Shown one piece after another: positions 7,315 to 15,170 of a DNA stretch of 64,000 bases. The notes below the pieces were generated by a model. The model saw nothing but the letters and a program-made list of their open reading frames with translations. It did no database searches and was not told the DNA's origin. This DNA comes from Paramesorhizobium sp049065735 (GTDB lineage Bacteria > Pseudomonadota > Alphaproteobacteria > Rhizobiales > Rhizobiaceae), in the NCBI RefSeq assembly GCF_049065735.1, contig NZ_JBAKHD010000002.1, forward strand, positions 434,001 to 498,000, given 5' to 3'. The position numbers and the translations under genes are program-made. The first letter of the stretch is position 1. Each line of letters opens with the position of its first letter.

Positions 7315-8415
7315 ATGACTTTGCTCGACCGTCCCACTCCGAAAGCCGGTGTCCTCGATATCGCGGCTTATGTTCCCGGCAAGGCAGGCACACCCGGCGC
7401 GGCGAAGGTCTATAAGCTCTCGGCCAATGAATCGCCGCTGGGACCGAGCCCTTATGCCATCGAGGCCTACCGGTCGGTCGAGCCCGGCCTCGGCATCTAT
7501 CCGGACGGGCAATCGAAAGTCCTGAAGACGGCCATCGCCGAAGCGAACGGCCTCAACCCCGCCAACATCCTGTGCGGCAATGGATCGGGTGAGCTTTTGG
7601 GCTATCTCGCGGAAGCCTATCTCGCGCCCGGCGACGAAGCCATCATCACCGAGCATGGTTTCCTGCTTTATAAAGTGCAGACGCTCGCGGCGGGCGCAAC
7701 GCCTGTCACGGTGAAAGAAAAGGACGCGAGAGTGGACGTCGACGCGGTTCTCGCCGCCGTCACGCCCCGGACCAAGGCCGTCTTCATCGCCAATCCCAAC
7801 AATCCGACCGGCACCTATCTGCCTTTCGAAGAAGTGCGGCGCCTTCATGCCGGACTGCCGAAACATGTGCTGCTGGTGCTCGACGCGGCCTACTGCGAAT
7901 ATGTCCGCCGCAATGATTACGAGGCGGGGGTGGAGCTGGTATCGGCCAGCGAGAATGTCGTGATGATCCGTACCTTCTCAAAGGTCTATGGCTTGCCGGG
8001 CCTCCGCATCGGCTGGATGTACGCGCCTGTTCACATCATCGATGCGATCGACCGGCTGCGCGCGCCGTTCAATCTGAACAGCGCCGCCATCGCGGCGGGT
8101 GTCGCCGCTATCAAGGATAAGGCGCATATGGAAAAAGCGGTCGCTTATAATGAGCAATGGCTGACCTGGCTCCATGAAGAACTGACCGGGCTGGGCGTCA
8201 AGGTCACGCCCTCGGTCGCCAATTTCCTGCTCATCCATTTCCCTGACGAAAATCCCGAGAAATCGGCTGAGAAGGCGGACGCTTATCTGACCGAGCGGGG
8301 TTATATTCTGCGCCGGGTCACCTCCTATGGGTTTCCCAATGCGCTGCGTCTCACCGTCGGCCCGGAGGAGGCCAATCGCGGCGTTGTTGCCGCTCTTGCC
8401 GAATTTTTGAAGTGA
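7315..8415 (+). CDS. hisC: Histidinol-phosphate / aromatic aminotransferase
   Basis: PLP-dependent class I/II aminotransferase of 366 residues. HisC converts imidazole-acetol phosphate to histidinol phosphate; its operon with an arogenate/prephenate dehydrogenase suggests a second job in tyrosine/phenylalanine transamination. Family marks are the substrate loop KLSANESPLGPSP near residues 33-45, IANPNNPTGTY (about 160-170) and the Schiff-base lysine in TFSKVYGLPGLRIG (Lys223). The chosen start, MTLLDRPTP, matches the family length; an in-frame GTG 45 bases upstream would add 15 residues of no recognisable domain. The next gene starts 4 bases after the stop, so translation is probably coupled. 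Confidence 0.93.
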   Translation: MTLLDRPTPKAGVLDIAAYVPGKAGTPGAAKVYKLSANESPLGPSPYAIEAYRSVEPGLGIYPDGQSKVLKTAIAEANGLNPANILCGNGSGELLGYLAEAYLAPGDEAIITEHGFLLYKVQTLAAGATPVTVKEKDARVDVDAVLAAVTPRTKAVFIANPNNPTGTYLPFEEVRRLHAGLPKHVLLVLDAAYCEYVRRNDYEAGVELVSASENVVMIRTFSKVYGLPGLRIGWMYAPVHIIDAIDRLRAPFNLNSAAIAAGVAAIKDKAHMEKAVAYNEQWLTWLHEELTGLGVKVTPSVANFLLIHFPDENPEKSAEKADAYLTERGYILRRVTSYGFPNALRLTVGPEEANRGVVAALAEFLK

Positions 8416-8419
8416 AACC

Positions 8420-9361
8420 ATGCCGGACATTCATTTTGACAAAATAGCGCTTGTCGGCATCGGCCTGATCGGCTCCTCGCTGGCGCGGGTGATCCGGCGC
8501 GAGGGGCTGGCGGCTCATATCGCCATTGCGACCCGTAGCGCGGAAACGCTTGGCCGCGCGGAGGAGCTGGGCCTCGGTGACAGCTACACGACAGACAATG
8601 CGGAAGCCGGGAAAGACGCCGATCTGGTGATCGTTTCGGTGCCGGTCGGATCGTCCGGGCTGGTGGCGAAGCAGATTGCCGGTAGCCTCAAGGAGGGCGC
8701 CATCGTCAGCGATGTCGGCTCCACCAAAGGCTCCGTCATCGCGCAGATGCAGCCGGAACTGCCTGAGAATGTCCACTTCATTCCCGGCCATCCGATTGCC
8801 GGCACGGAATATTCGGGGCCGGACGCGGGCTTCGCCGAGCTTTTCACCGGGCGCTGGTGCATCCTGACGCCGCTGCCTAATACCGACGAGAACGCCGTCG
8901 CCAGGCTCTCCGCCTTCTGGGAGGCGTGCGGCTCACGGGTGGACCGGATGGACCCGCAGCATCACGACCAGGTGCTCGCCATCGTTTCGCACCTGCCGCA
9001 CCTCATCGCCTACAATATCGTCGGCACGGCCAGCGATGTCGAAAAGGTGACGAAGTCGGAAGTGATCAAATATTCCGCTTCCGGCTTTCGCGATTTCACC
9101 CGCCTTGCCTCGTCCGACCCAACGATGTGGCGCGATATCTGCCTTCATAACAAGGATGCGATCCTTGAGATGCTGGGCCGCTTCTCGGAAGACCTCGCCT
9201 CGTTGCAGCGCATGATCCGCTGGGGCGATGCGGACGGCCTGTTCGATCTTTTCACGCGCACCCGCGCCGTGCGCCGCGGCATTATCGAGGCGGGACAGGA
9301 AGTGGACGCGCCAGATTTCGGGCGTCAGGCGGCTGCGTCAAAGGGCCGGGATCGTACCTAG
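8420..9361 (+). CDS. tyrC: Prephenate/arogenate dehydrogenase
   Basis: NAD(P)-dependent enzyme of tyrosine synthesis, oxidatively decarboxylating prephenate or arogenate. The 313-residue protein opens with a Rossmann fold, ALVGIGLIGSSLARVIRREG, followed by VIVSVPVGSSG and SDVGSTKGSVI. HFIPGHPIAGTEYSGP (about residues 115-130) is the conserved substrate-binding His/Gly segment of TyrA-family dehydrogenases, and SHLPHLIAYNIV follows. There is no fused chorismate mutase. It forms an operon with hisC (4-base gap). Its last 24 bases overlap the 3' end of the convergent DUF2125 gene. Whether prephenate or arogenate is preferred cannot be told by eye. Confidence 0.93.
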   Translation: MPDIHFDKIALVGIGLIGSSLARVIRREGLAAHIAIATRSAETLGRAEELGLGDSYTTDNAEAGKDADLVIVSVPVGSSGLVAKQIAGSLKEGAIVSDVGSTKGSVIAQMQPELPENVHFIPGHPIAGTEYSGPDAGFAELFTGRWCILTPLPNTDENAVARLSAFWEACGSRVDRMDPQHHDQVLAIVSHLPHLIAYNIVGTASDVEKVTKSEVIKYSASGFRDFTRLASSDPTMWRDICLHNKDAILEMLGRFSEDLASLQRMIRWGDADGLFDLFTRTRAVRRGIIEAGQEVDAPDFGRQAAASKGRDRT

Positions 9362-10354
9362 CGGGATGAAGCCTGCCGTCGCCTTGCCGTCCTTCACATT
9401 GACGGTGAGGGTCGGCGCGCCGTTTTCATCCTTGGGCATGGCCGAGAGCGCGAAAAGCAGCGTCGAGATGTTGCGCCGCTGATCGGGGAAAATCTCTTGC
9501 GCTGTCGTACCCAGCGCCTGCGGATTGATGAGGCTGAGACGGAACGTGCCGTTGAGCAGCCCTTCTTCGTCGACCGAGAACGGGCCGGAAATCGTGAGCG
9601 ATCCGCCCGAGGGAAGCGAAATCACGGCTTTCCTGATTTCTCCCGACTGACCGCGCAGTCTGTCTTCGACCGGCCCCGGCCTCGGGGCGAGGATGGCTGC
9701 GGCATCGGCAAAGACCATATCGGCGGAGCCTGCAAGCGGCGGCAAGGCGGTGTCGCCGATGGCCGCTTCGGAGAGCGTCAGCCCATCGAAGGTCGCCTTC
9801 GCCTGTAACGGGCCGTCAAAGCCGTTGGCCTCGAAATGCAAATTGGCGATCTGCGCCAGCGGCGTGGTGCTCGTTGCCTCGTTGCGGATGCTGACGCTCA
9901 AATCCTTGGCATCGGTGGCGACGCGCGACGGGATCGGGCGGATGAGCTCGGCGCTAGAGGTGAGGCTGGTCCAGCGCAGCTCGAGCGGCATCAGACCTGG
10001 GAGGCTCACAAAAGCAGGGCCCGTGATTTCGCTTGTCAGGCTGCGCGGCGCGTAGATCGGCGAGCCGGATTGGATGCGTCCGGCGAGGAAGGAAATGCCC
10101 GCGGTGGGGCGCTGCCAGGAAATACTGTCACAGACGACATCGAGGCGGAATGGGTAGCCTGATATATGCAGATCCTCGCAATTGGCGGAAACGCCCCTGG
10201 CGGAAAGTCTGGCAAGGTCGGCCTTGGCGCGGGCCTCGATCTGTCCGGCGGCATAGAACCAGCCTGCCGTATAACCGGCGGCGCCGATGAACAGCGCGCC
10301 CGCCAGCAGCAGCCAGCCCTTGCCTTTTCTTGTTTGCGAAACGCTTGACGGCAT
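9338..10354 (-). CDS. DUF2125 domain protein
   Basis: A 338-residue member of the DUF2125 family, which is largely restricted to alphaproteobacteria and has no settled function. A single N-terminal membrane anchor (GWLLLAGALFIGAAGYTAGW) is followed by a periplasmic beta-rich domain with the family's CEDLHISGYPFRLDVVCDS segment, in which two cysteines may form a disulfide. The ATG at 10354 has GAGG at the right distance; an in-frame ATG 21 bases upstream lacks one, so the shorter start is preferred. The gene converges on tyrC with a 24-base overlap and diverges from the ChaC-like gene. An envelope role is inferred from topology. Confidence 0.85.
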   Translation of the reverse strand: MPSSVSQTRKGKGWLLLAGALFIGAAGYTAGWFYAAGQIEARAKADLARLSARGVSANCEDLHISGYPFRLDVVCDSISWQRPTAGISFLAGRIQSGSPIYAPRSLTSEITGPAFVSLPGLMPLELRWTSLTSSAELIRPIPSRVATDAKDLSVSIRNEATSTTPLAQIANLHFEANGFDGPLQAKATFDGLTLSEAAIGDTALPPLAGSADMVFADAAAILAPRPGPVEDRLRGQSGEIRKAVISLPSGGSLTISGPFSVDEEGLLNGTFRLSLINPQALGTTAQEIFPDQRRNISTLLFALSAMPKDENGAPTLTVNVKDGKATAGFIPLGTIPAL

Positions 10355-10413
10355 AAAGAAAGCCTCATTATTCATTTAATGACTTCAGCATTCGCCGGAC
10401 GCCGAGCATAAGA

Positions 10414-10950
10414 ATGGATATGAGCGATTTTTGGGTGTTTGGCTATGGCTCCCTGATGTGGAAGCCGGGTTTTGCCCATGTTGAAACGGCGCGCGCCCAT
10501 CTTCGCGGCTATCGAAGGGCGCTCTGCATCCGCTCCCACACCCATCGCGGCACGCCGGAGCGGCCGGGCCTCGTGCTCGGGCTCGACCGGGGCGGATCGT
10601 GCCTTGGCCTTGCCTTCCGCGTGCCGGGCGAACTGGCCGATGAGGTGCTCGCTTATTTGCGCGTCCGCGAGCTTATCAGCCATGTCTATTTCGAAAAGCG
10701 CCTGCCGGTGCGCCTGAACGACGGGCGCGTTGTGGAGGCGCTGACCTATGTGGCCGACCGGCGCCACCGCCAATATGCAGGCGCGCTTCTGGCGGGGGAA
10801 GCGGCCGAGATCATCGCCGGGGCCTCGGGCCAATCAGGGGCCAATGTCGATTATGTCGTGAGCACGGTCGATCATTTGCGCAAGATGGGCATCCGCGATC
10901 ATGGCCTTGAGAGCGTGGCGGCGCTGCTTCCCAGCCCGGTTTCTTACTGA
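10414..10950 (+). CDS. Glutathione-specific gamma-glutamylcyclotransferase (ChaC-like)
   Basis: Cytosolic enzyme that cleaves glutathione to 5-oxoproline and Cys-Gly. The 178-residue protein shows the family's entry motif FGYGSLMWKPGF (the YGSL loop binds the gamma-glutamyl group), GYRRALCIRSHTHRGTPERPG, typical of the ChaC branch, and VRELISHVYFEKRLP where the catalytic Glu is expected. An alternative Met two codons in (MSDFWVFGYG) is equally plausible as start. It overlaps the 3' end of the convergent plsC by 7 bases. ChaC assignment over the general GGCT family rests on the R-S-x-T-H-R-G-T pattern. Confidence 0.88.
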   Translation: MDMSDFWVFGYGSLMWKPGFAHVETARAHLRGYRRALCIRSHTHRGTPERPGLVLGLDRGGSCLGLAFRVPGELADEVLAYLRVRELISHVYFEKRLPVRLNDGRVVEALTYVADRRHRQYAGALLAGEAAEIIAGASGQSGANVDYVVSTVDHLRKMGIRDHGLESVAALLPSPVSY

Positions 10951-11744
10951 TTTTTCGGCGGTTCGACGCCCAATTCCTTCAAGCGCTGGATGGCCGTGGG
11001 CGGCATCGGCGGCGGGTTCTTATCGTTCGCCGCTTCGACCAGGAGCTCGTCGCAGGCGGTTTCCGTCACTTCGATCAGGCGCTTCAGGAAGGTTTCCTTG
11101 TCGAGCCCCGGCTCGATCGGCGGCAAGACGCGGCAGCGGATCGTGCCGGGATAGCGCAGAAGCTTGCGGCGCGGCCAGTAAAGCCCGGCATTGTGCGCGA
11201 TGGGCACTACAGGCAAGCCGAGATCGGCATAAAGATGGGTGATGCCGTGCTTGTATTGCGGCGGCGCGCCGGGCGCGCGGCGGGTGCCCTCAGGATAAAT
11301 CAGGATCTGCCGCCTTTCGGCAACGGCCTTGCGCGTGCCAAGCGTGATCGAGCGCAGCGCGGCGGCGCGGCTGCCTCTGTCGATGGGAATCATCCGCATC
11401 TTGGCGACATACCAGCCGAAAAGCGGAATCCACATCAGCTCCCGCTTCAGGATCAGCGTGGGATCGTCGAGTTCGGGCAGGAAGGCGTAGGTGTCCCAGA
11501 AGGACTGGTGCTTGGGCGCGCAGATATAGGCCCCTTCGGGAATATTCTCCAACCCTTCGATGACATAATCGGTTCCAGCAATTGTCTTCTGCAGCCAGAG
11601 ATTGACCCGCGCCCAGTTTTTCGGGACGATCCATGCCTTCTTGCGCGGCATGAGAAAATAGATGGGCGCCAGAACGATCATCTGGATGATCATGCTGAGA
11701 TAGAGCGCCGCATTGAACAGCAATGAACGGATAATGGTGGTCAC
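10944..11744 (-). CDS. plsC: 1-acyl-sn-glycerol-3-phosphate acyltransferase
   Basis: Membrane-bound acyltransferase making phosphatidic acid from lysophosphatidate. The 266-residue protein has an N-terminal membrane segment (FNAALYLSMIIQMIVLAPIYFL), the catalytic HX4D box as KHQSFWDTYAF, a second block PIDRGSRAAALR, and the glycerophosphate-binding YPEGTRRAPG. The C-terminal ~40 residues are charged and proline-rich (NPPPMPPTAIQRLKELGVEPP), outside the catalytic domain. It lies downstream of the YdcF gene on the same strand, about 70 bases apart, and is convergent with the ChaC-like gene. Family assignment is firm; the acyl donor is not readable from sequence. Confidence 0.92.
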   Translation of the reverse strand: MTTIIRSLLFNAALYLSMIIQMIVLAPIYFLMPRKKAWIVPKNWARVNLWLQKTIAGTDYVIEGLENIPEGAYICAPKHQSFWDTYAFLPELDDPTLILKRELMWIPLFGWYVAKMRMIPIDRGSRAAALRSITLGTRKAVAERRQILIYPEGTRRAPGAPPQYKHGITHLYADLGLPVVPIAHNAGLYWPRRKLLRYPGTIRCRVLPPIEPGLDKETFLKRLIEVTETACDELLVEAANDKNPPPMPPTAIQRLKELGVEPPKNQ

Positions 11745-11813
11745 GCGCCGATTCCGACTGAGGGGAATGTAGGGCGCATCGATACCGCAGGAGACTCTCG
11801 AATTCCAGAGAGT

Positions 11814-12569
11814 TTAAGCGCCGTGTGGCTCCATGAAGAAACCGCGCGCCATGGAGCGGAGATATTTCACATATTCGATCAGGAGCAGGCGCAGCGCATC
11901 GCCCTGCTTGATCCAGCTATTCCCGTTGAGATCGTTCTTGATGACCGGATAAGGAATAAAATCGACATCGGGCATAGCGCGCGTCAGTTCGGCCAGGCTG
12001 CGCGGCATATGATAATTGCTGGTGACGATGATGACGTGGCGGTAATCATGGGCCTTGATCCATTTGGCGCTTTCGGTGGCGTTGCCAACCGTATCGAGCG
12101 CCGAACGGTCGAGATCGATGCAGCAGTTGAACAGGCTGTCATCGGCATGGGTGACGCGCTTCAGCGCATCCCTCTTCGTCGCCGGATGCACGCCGCTAAT
12201 CAAAAGCCGCTTGCCCTTGCCGTTTTTCAGGAGATCAACCGCCGTTTCGATGCGCGCCTGCCCGCCGGTCAGGACGATGATGCCCTCGGCGGCCTCCAGC
12301 GTCTCCGGCTCGCGCATATCGGTGACCATCTCGCTGAAGGCGAAAAACCCGACCGCGAAGGCGAGCACGATCAGCGACAGCAGGATCGTCACGGGCTGGA
12401 AGAATTTGCGCAAGCGGGTGAACAGGCGGCTCATGAGACGGATCAACAGACGGCGCTCGCCATCGGAAGCCCGCGTTGTGGTGGCGCGGCCTTCAGCTTG
12501 ATGCGCGCGGTGGGTTTCTTCCACCGGAGCGACCGAGGCGAATTGCGTTTCCATTGCGATAGCATACAA
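11814..12569 (-). CDS. YdcF family (DUF218) membrane protein
   Basis: A 251-residue inner-membrane protein with a cytoplasmic N-terminal ~60 residues, one membrane span (FFQPVTILLSLIVLAFAVGFFAF) and a periplasmic DUF218 domain. The domain shows the family marks EGIIVLTGGQARIETAVDLL, RLLISGVHPATKRD, TVGNATESAKWIKAHDY and VTSNYHMPRSLAELTR. DUF218 proteins such as SanA/ElyC/YdcF are linked to envelope polymer metabolism in other bacteria, but no activity can be asserted here. Met6 (12554) is an alternative start. It sits between ftsX and plsC in an all-minus cluster that looks envelope-related. Confidence 0.87.
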   Translation of the reverse strand: MYAIAMETQFASVAPVEETHRAHQAEGRATTTRASDGERRLLIRLMSRLFTRLRKFFQPVTILLSLIVLAFAVGFFAFSEMVTDMREPETLEAAEGIIVLTGGQARIETAVDLLKNGKGKRLLISGVHPATKRDALKRVTHADDSLFNCCIDLDRSALDTVGNATESAKWIKAHDYRHVIIVTSNYHMPRSLAELTRAMPDVDFIPYPVIKNDLNGNSWIKQGDALRLLLIEYVKYLRSMARGFFMEPHGA

Positions 12570-12654
12570 GGCAAATGAGTCCGGGAATAGCGGTGAATGG
12601 CCGGAGGCCGCAAATTTTCTCTCCTTCCCCTTGGAAAACGGGTGATTCAGGGCA

Positions 12655-13647
12655 TCAAACAGCCTCGGAGCCGTGATTGTCCATTTCCTTGAGCTGGGTG
12701 ATGACGGTCAGGCGCGTCGTGATCATGGTCAAGAAACTGACGAGCAGGATGATGATTCCGACACCCAGATAGCCGCCGGTGCCGATGGCGAAATTGCCGA
12801 ACAGCGCTGCCGCCTGGTCCGCTTCCGGCGTTGCCAGATTGCGCGACGACCACCATGAAATGACGAGGAACACCAATATCGCCACGCCGCCGCCGCAGAG
12901 CGCGCCCTTGAGCGCGGTGCGGAAGAAATGGCGCTCGAACTCGCGGGCGACGAATTTTCCTTCCGCCCCGATGAAATGCAGCACTTCGATAATATGATCA
13001 TTGCCGGCCATGGCGCCCCTGGTGGCGAAGATGACGGTCAGCACCGTCGCAGCGATGACGAGGGCGAGCACGCTCATTCCGATGAGGACGGTGGTGCGCG
13101 CCATGGCGACGAGACGGTCCACCCAGGTGCGGTGATCGTCGAAGCTCGCGCCCGGCACGCTGCGAACCAGCTCTGCGCGCAAGGTGCCGAAATCGGGCGG
13201 AGATTCTTCATCGATGGAGACAACGACCAGCCGCGGCACGGGCAGTTCATCGATGTTGAGACCGGTGCCGAGCCATGGCTCCAGCAGGCGGGCGGTGGCG
13301 GCGCGGTCGACGATGCGGGTCGACGTGACCCCGGCGAAGCCTTGTGCGATCTTGGCGGCCTGCGCCAGCAGCGCCTCCATGTCCTGGCCTTCGACCGGCT
13401 TGATCTGGATCGTCGCTTCCTTCGAAATCTGGCTCTGCCAGGCTGCTGCCGAATCACGCACAAGGCTGACGCCGCCAAGCGTCAGGCAGGCGAGAAAAGT
13501 CATGATGGCGATGACGATGATGAGCGCGGTGCCAGCGACATTGCCCTGCGGCACGATGGGTGTCTGAGCCGGCCCGGCGCCTATCCGGCTGACAAGGCGG
13601 AAAAAGGCTTCGCGAACGATGTCGAGGCGCTCGAGCACTTCATGCAT
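12655..13647 (-). CDS. ftsX: Cell division ABC transporter permease FtsX
   Basis: Inner-membrane partner of FtsE; the complex couples ATP hydrolysis at the division ring to activation of septal wall hydrolases. The 330-residue protein has a cytoplasmic N-terminus, TM1 (GTALIIVIAIMTFLACLTLGGV), a large periplasmic domain (about residues 60-165) and three further spans, the last ending in a Ser/Thr-rich stretch. Its ATG lies inside the ftsE 3' end, an 8-base overlap, giving tight coupling. The order ftsE-ftsX with divergent hpt is common in this order of bacteria. Confidence 0.93.
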   Translation of the reverse strand: MHEVLERLDIVREAFFRLVSRIGAGPAQTPIVPQGNVAGTALIIVIAIMTFLACLTLGGVSLVRDSAAAWQSQISKEATIQIKPVEGQDMEALLAQAAKIAQGFAGVTSTRIVDRAATARLLEPWLGTGLNIDELPVPRLVVVSIDEESPPDFGTLRAELVRSVPGASFDDHRTWVDRLVAMARTTVLIGMSVLALVIAATVLTVIFATRGAMAGNDHIIEVLHFIGAEGKFVAREFERHFFRTALKGALCGGGVAILVFLVISWWSSRNLATPEADQAAALFGNFAIGTGGYLGVGIIILLVSFLTMITTRLTVITQLKEMDNHGSEAV

Positions 13648-14299
13648 AGATATCGAGCCTCCCTTGATCGAGGATCATGCGGCGGGCATTGACCTGATCC
13701 ATCAATGTCAGATCGTGGGTGGCGATGATGACGGCGGTGCCGGAGCGGTTGAGCTCGGCGAAAAGCCGAAGCAGGCGGCGGGCGAGCGGCGGATCGACAT
13801 TGCCGGTCGGCTCGTCGGCGAGCAGCACTTCCGGCTGGTCGATCAGCGCCCGGGCAATTGCCGCGCGCTGCTTCTCGCCGCCCGAGAGCACCGGCGGCAG
13901 CACATGCATGCGGTCGCCAAGCCCGACCCAATGCAGAAGTTCCTGAACCTCGGCGCGGTAGGTTGCCTCCTCCTTGCCGCGAACGCGCAAGGGGAGGGCG
14001 ACATTCTCATAGGTCGTCATATGGTCGAGCAGGCGGAAATCCTGAAACACAACGCCGATGCGGCGGCGCAGGAGCGGCAATTCGCTGCGGTCGAGGGTGG
14101 CGATGTCCTTGCCGAAAATATTGATGAGGCCGCGCGTCGGTTTCAGCGCCATGAACAGCAGGCGCAAGAGCGAGGTCTTGCCCGCGCCGGAAGGACCGGT
14201 CAGGAACTGGAAAGAGCGCGCGGGGATATGAAAGCTGACGTCGCGCAGCACTTCGGGCCCCATGCCATAGCGCAGTCCGACATTCTCGAAGCGAATCAC
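13640..14299 (-). CDS. ftsE: Cell division ATP-binding protein FtsE
   Basis: Cytoplasmic ATPase of the FtsEX complex, 219 residues, the usual length. All ABC motifs are visible: Walker A GPSGAGKTSLL (residues 36-46), Q-loop VVFQDFRLLDHMT, signature LSGGEKQRAAIARAL, Walker B VLLADEPTG and the H-loop ATHDLTL. The C-terminus is short and ends right in the start of ftsX. It is transcribed away from hpt; the 186-base gap between them should hold both promoters. Confidence 0.95.
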   Translation of the reverse strand: MIRFENVGLRYGMGPEVLRDVSFHIPARSFQFLTGPSGAGKTSLLRLLFMALKPTRGLINIFGKDIATLDRSELPLLRRRIGVVFQDFRLLDHMTTYENVALPLRVRGKEEATYRAEVQELLHWVGLGDRMHVLPPVLSGGEKQRAAIARALIDQPEVLLADEPTGNVDPPLARRLLRLFAELNRSGTAVIIATHDLTLMDQVNARRMILDQGRLDIYA

Positions 14300-14485
14300 G
14301 TGTGCCTTGTCCCGGACTTCATTGAATTCCCCATCTGCTCATAAGCCGGAATGACCATTGAATGCGATGGTTAATCGACAGTTAAAATGCGGTAACGAAA
14401 GGCCCAGATTATAGCGATCATCTTGTTTTCCGTGCGGCAGTCCGCATAAAGACGGGACGAAAAACGTAAAAAGCGAGATCATCCG

Positions 14486-15022
14486 ATGCCAGAAGTGGGC
14501 GGCAAATCGATAGAAGTCCTGTTCAGCGTGGAAGAGATCGCGGCGCGCAACCGCGAACTGGCGCGGCAGATCGCAGAGCGGAATTTTTCCGATCTGCTGG
14601 TGATCTCGATCCTGAAGGGCTCCTTCATCTTCGCGGCGGACCTGATCCGCGCCATGCATGACGAGGGCGTCGAGCCGCATGTGGAGTTCATCACCGTGTC
14701 GAGCTACGGCACGGGCACGACCGGCGGCGAGGTTCGGCTGCTGCGCGACATTGAGAGCGATGTGACCGGACGCGACGTGCTTCTCATCGATGACATTCTC
14801 GAATCCGGCCGGACGCTGGAATTCGTGCGCGACCTGATGCTGAAGCGCGGCGCGCGGCGCGTCTCGATTGCGGTGCTGCTGGACAAGTCGATGCGACGCA
14901 AGACGGCCATCGAGGCGGATTTCACGGGGTTCGATTGCCCGGACCATTTTGTGGTGGGGTACGGCATGGATGTCGCCCATGCGTTTCGCCAATTGCCGTA
15001 TGTTGGGTGGGTGAAGGGGTAA
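14486..15022 (+). CDS. hpt: Hypoxanthine phosphoribosyltransferase
   Basis: Purine salvage enzyme forming IMP/GMP from hypoxanthine/guanine and PRPP in the cytoplasm. The 178-residue protein carries the PRPP-binding motif VLLIDDILESGRTLEFV (about residues 95-110), the flexible-loop region FITVSSYGTGTTGGEVRL, and DFTGFDCPDHFVVGYGMD, the purine-binding C-terminal block with its DxF/VVGYG pattern. It is divergent from ftsEX and followed by a GC-rich repeat element at 15035-15165. Confidence 0.95.
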   Translation: MPEVGGKSIEVLFSVEEIAARNRELARQIAERNFSDLLVISILKGSFIFAADLIRAMHDEGVEPHVEFITVSSYGTGTTGGEVRLLRDIESDVTGRDVLLIDDILESGRTLEFVRDLMLKRGARRVSIAVLLDKSMRRKTAIEADFTGFDCPDHFVVGYGMDVAHAFRQLPYVGWVKG

Positions 15023-15034
15023 TCAGGGTTCGCG

Positions 15035-15165
15035 TCCTCCCTCCCCGTTGCGGGGAGGGTGGCCCGTGTGTGCCCCGTTTTCAGCAAAAAGCGCAAACGT
15101 CACCACCCCCATCCGCCCGCTCCGCGGGCACCTCCCCCGCAAGGGGAAGGAGGGCGCAAGCCGTA
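15035..15165. repeat. GC-rich composite repeat family C, copy 1
   Basis: Two GC hairpins (CCTCCCTCCCC...GGGGAGGG and CACCTCCCCCGCAAGGGG-type) flank a core containing CGTCACCACCCCCATCCG. Copies at 28098-28365, 42670-42822 and 50163-50312 share these parts. This one lies between the convergent hpt and TIGR02302 genes. It has no coding potential and looks like a non-autonomous mobile or structural element. Confidence 0.8.
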
Positions 15166-15170
15166 TAATC

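Noticed and set aside
15035..15165. Possible CRISPR array from repeated GC-rich blocks
   Set aside because: The blocks are inverted and single, not regularly spaced direct repeats with unique spacers, and no cas genes are present.
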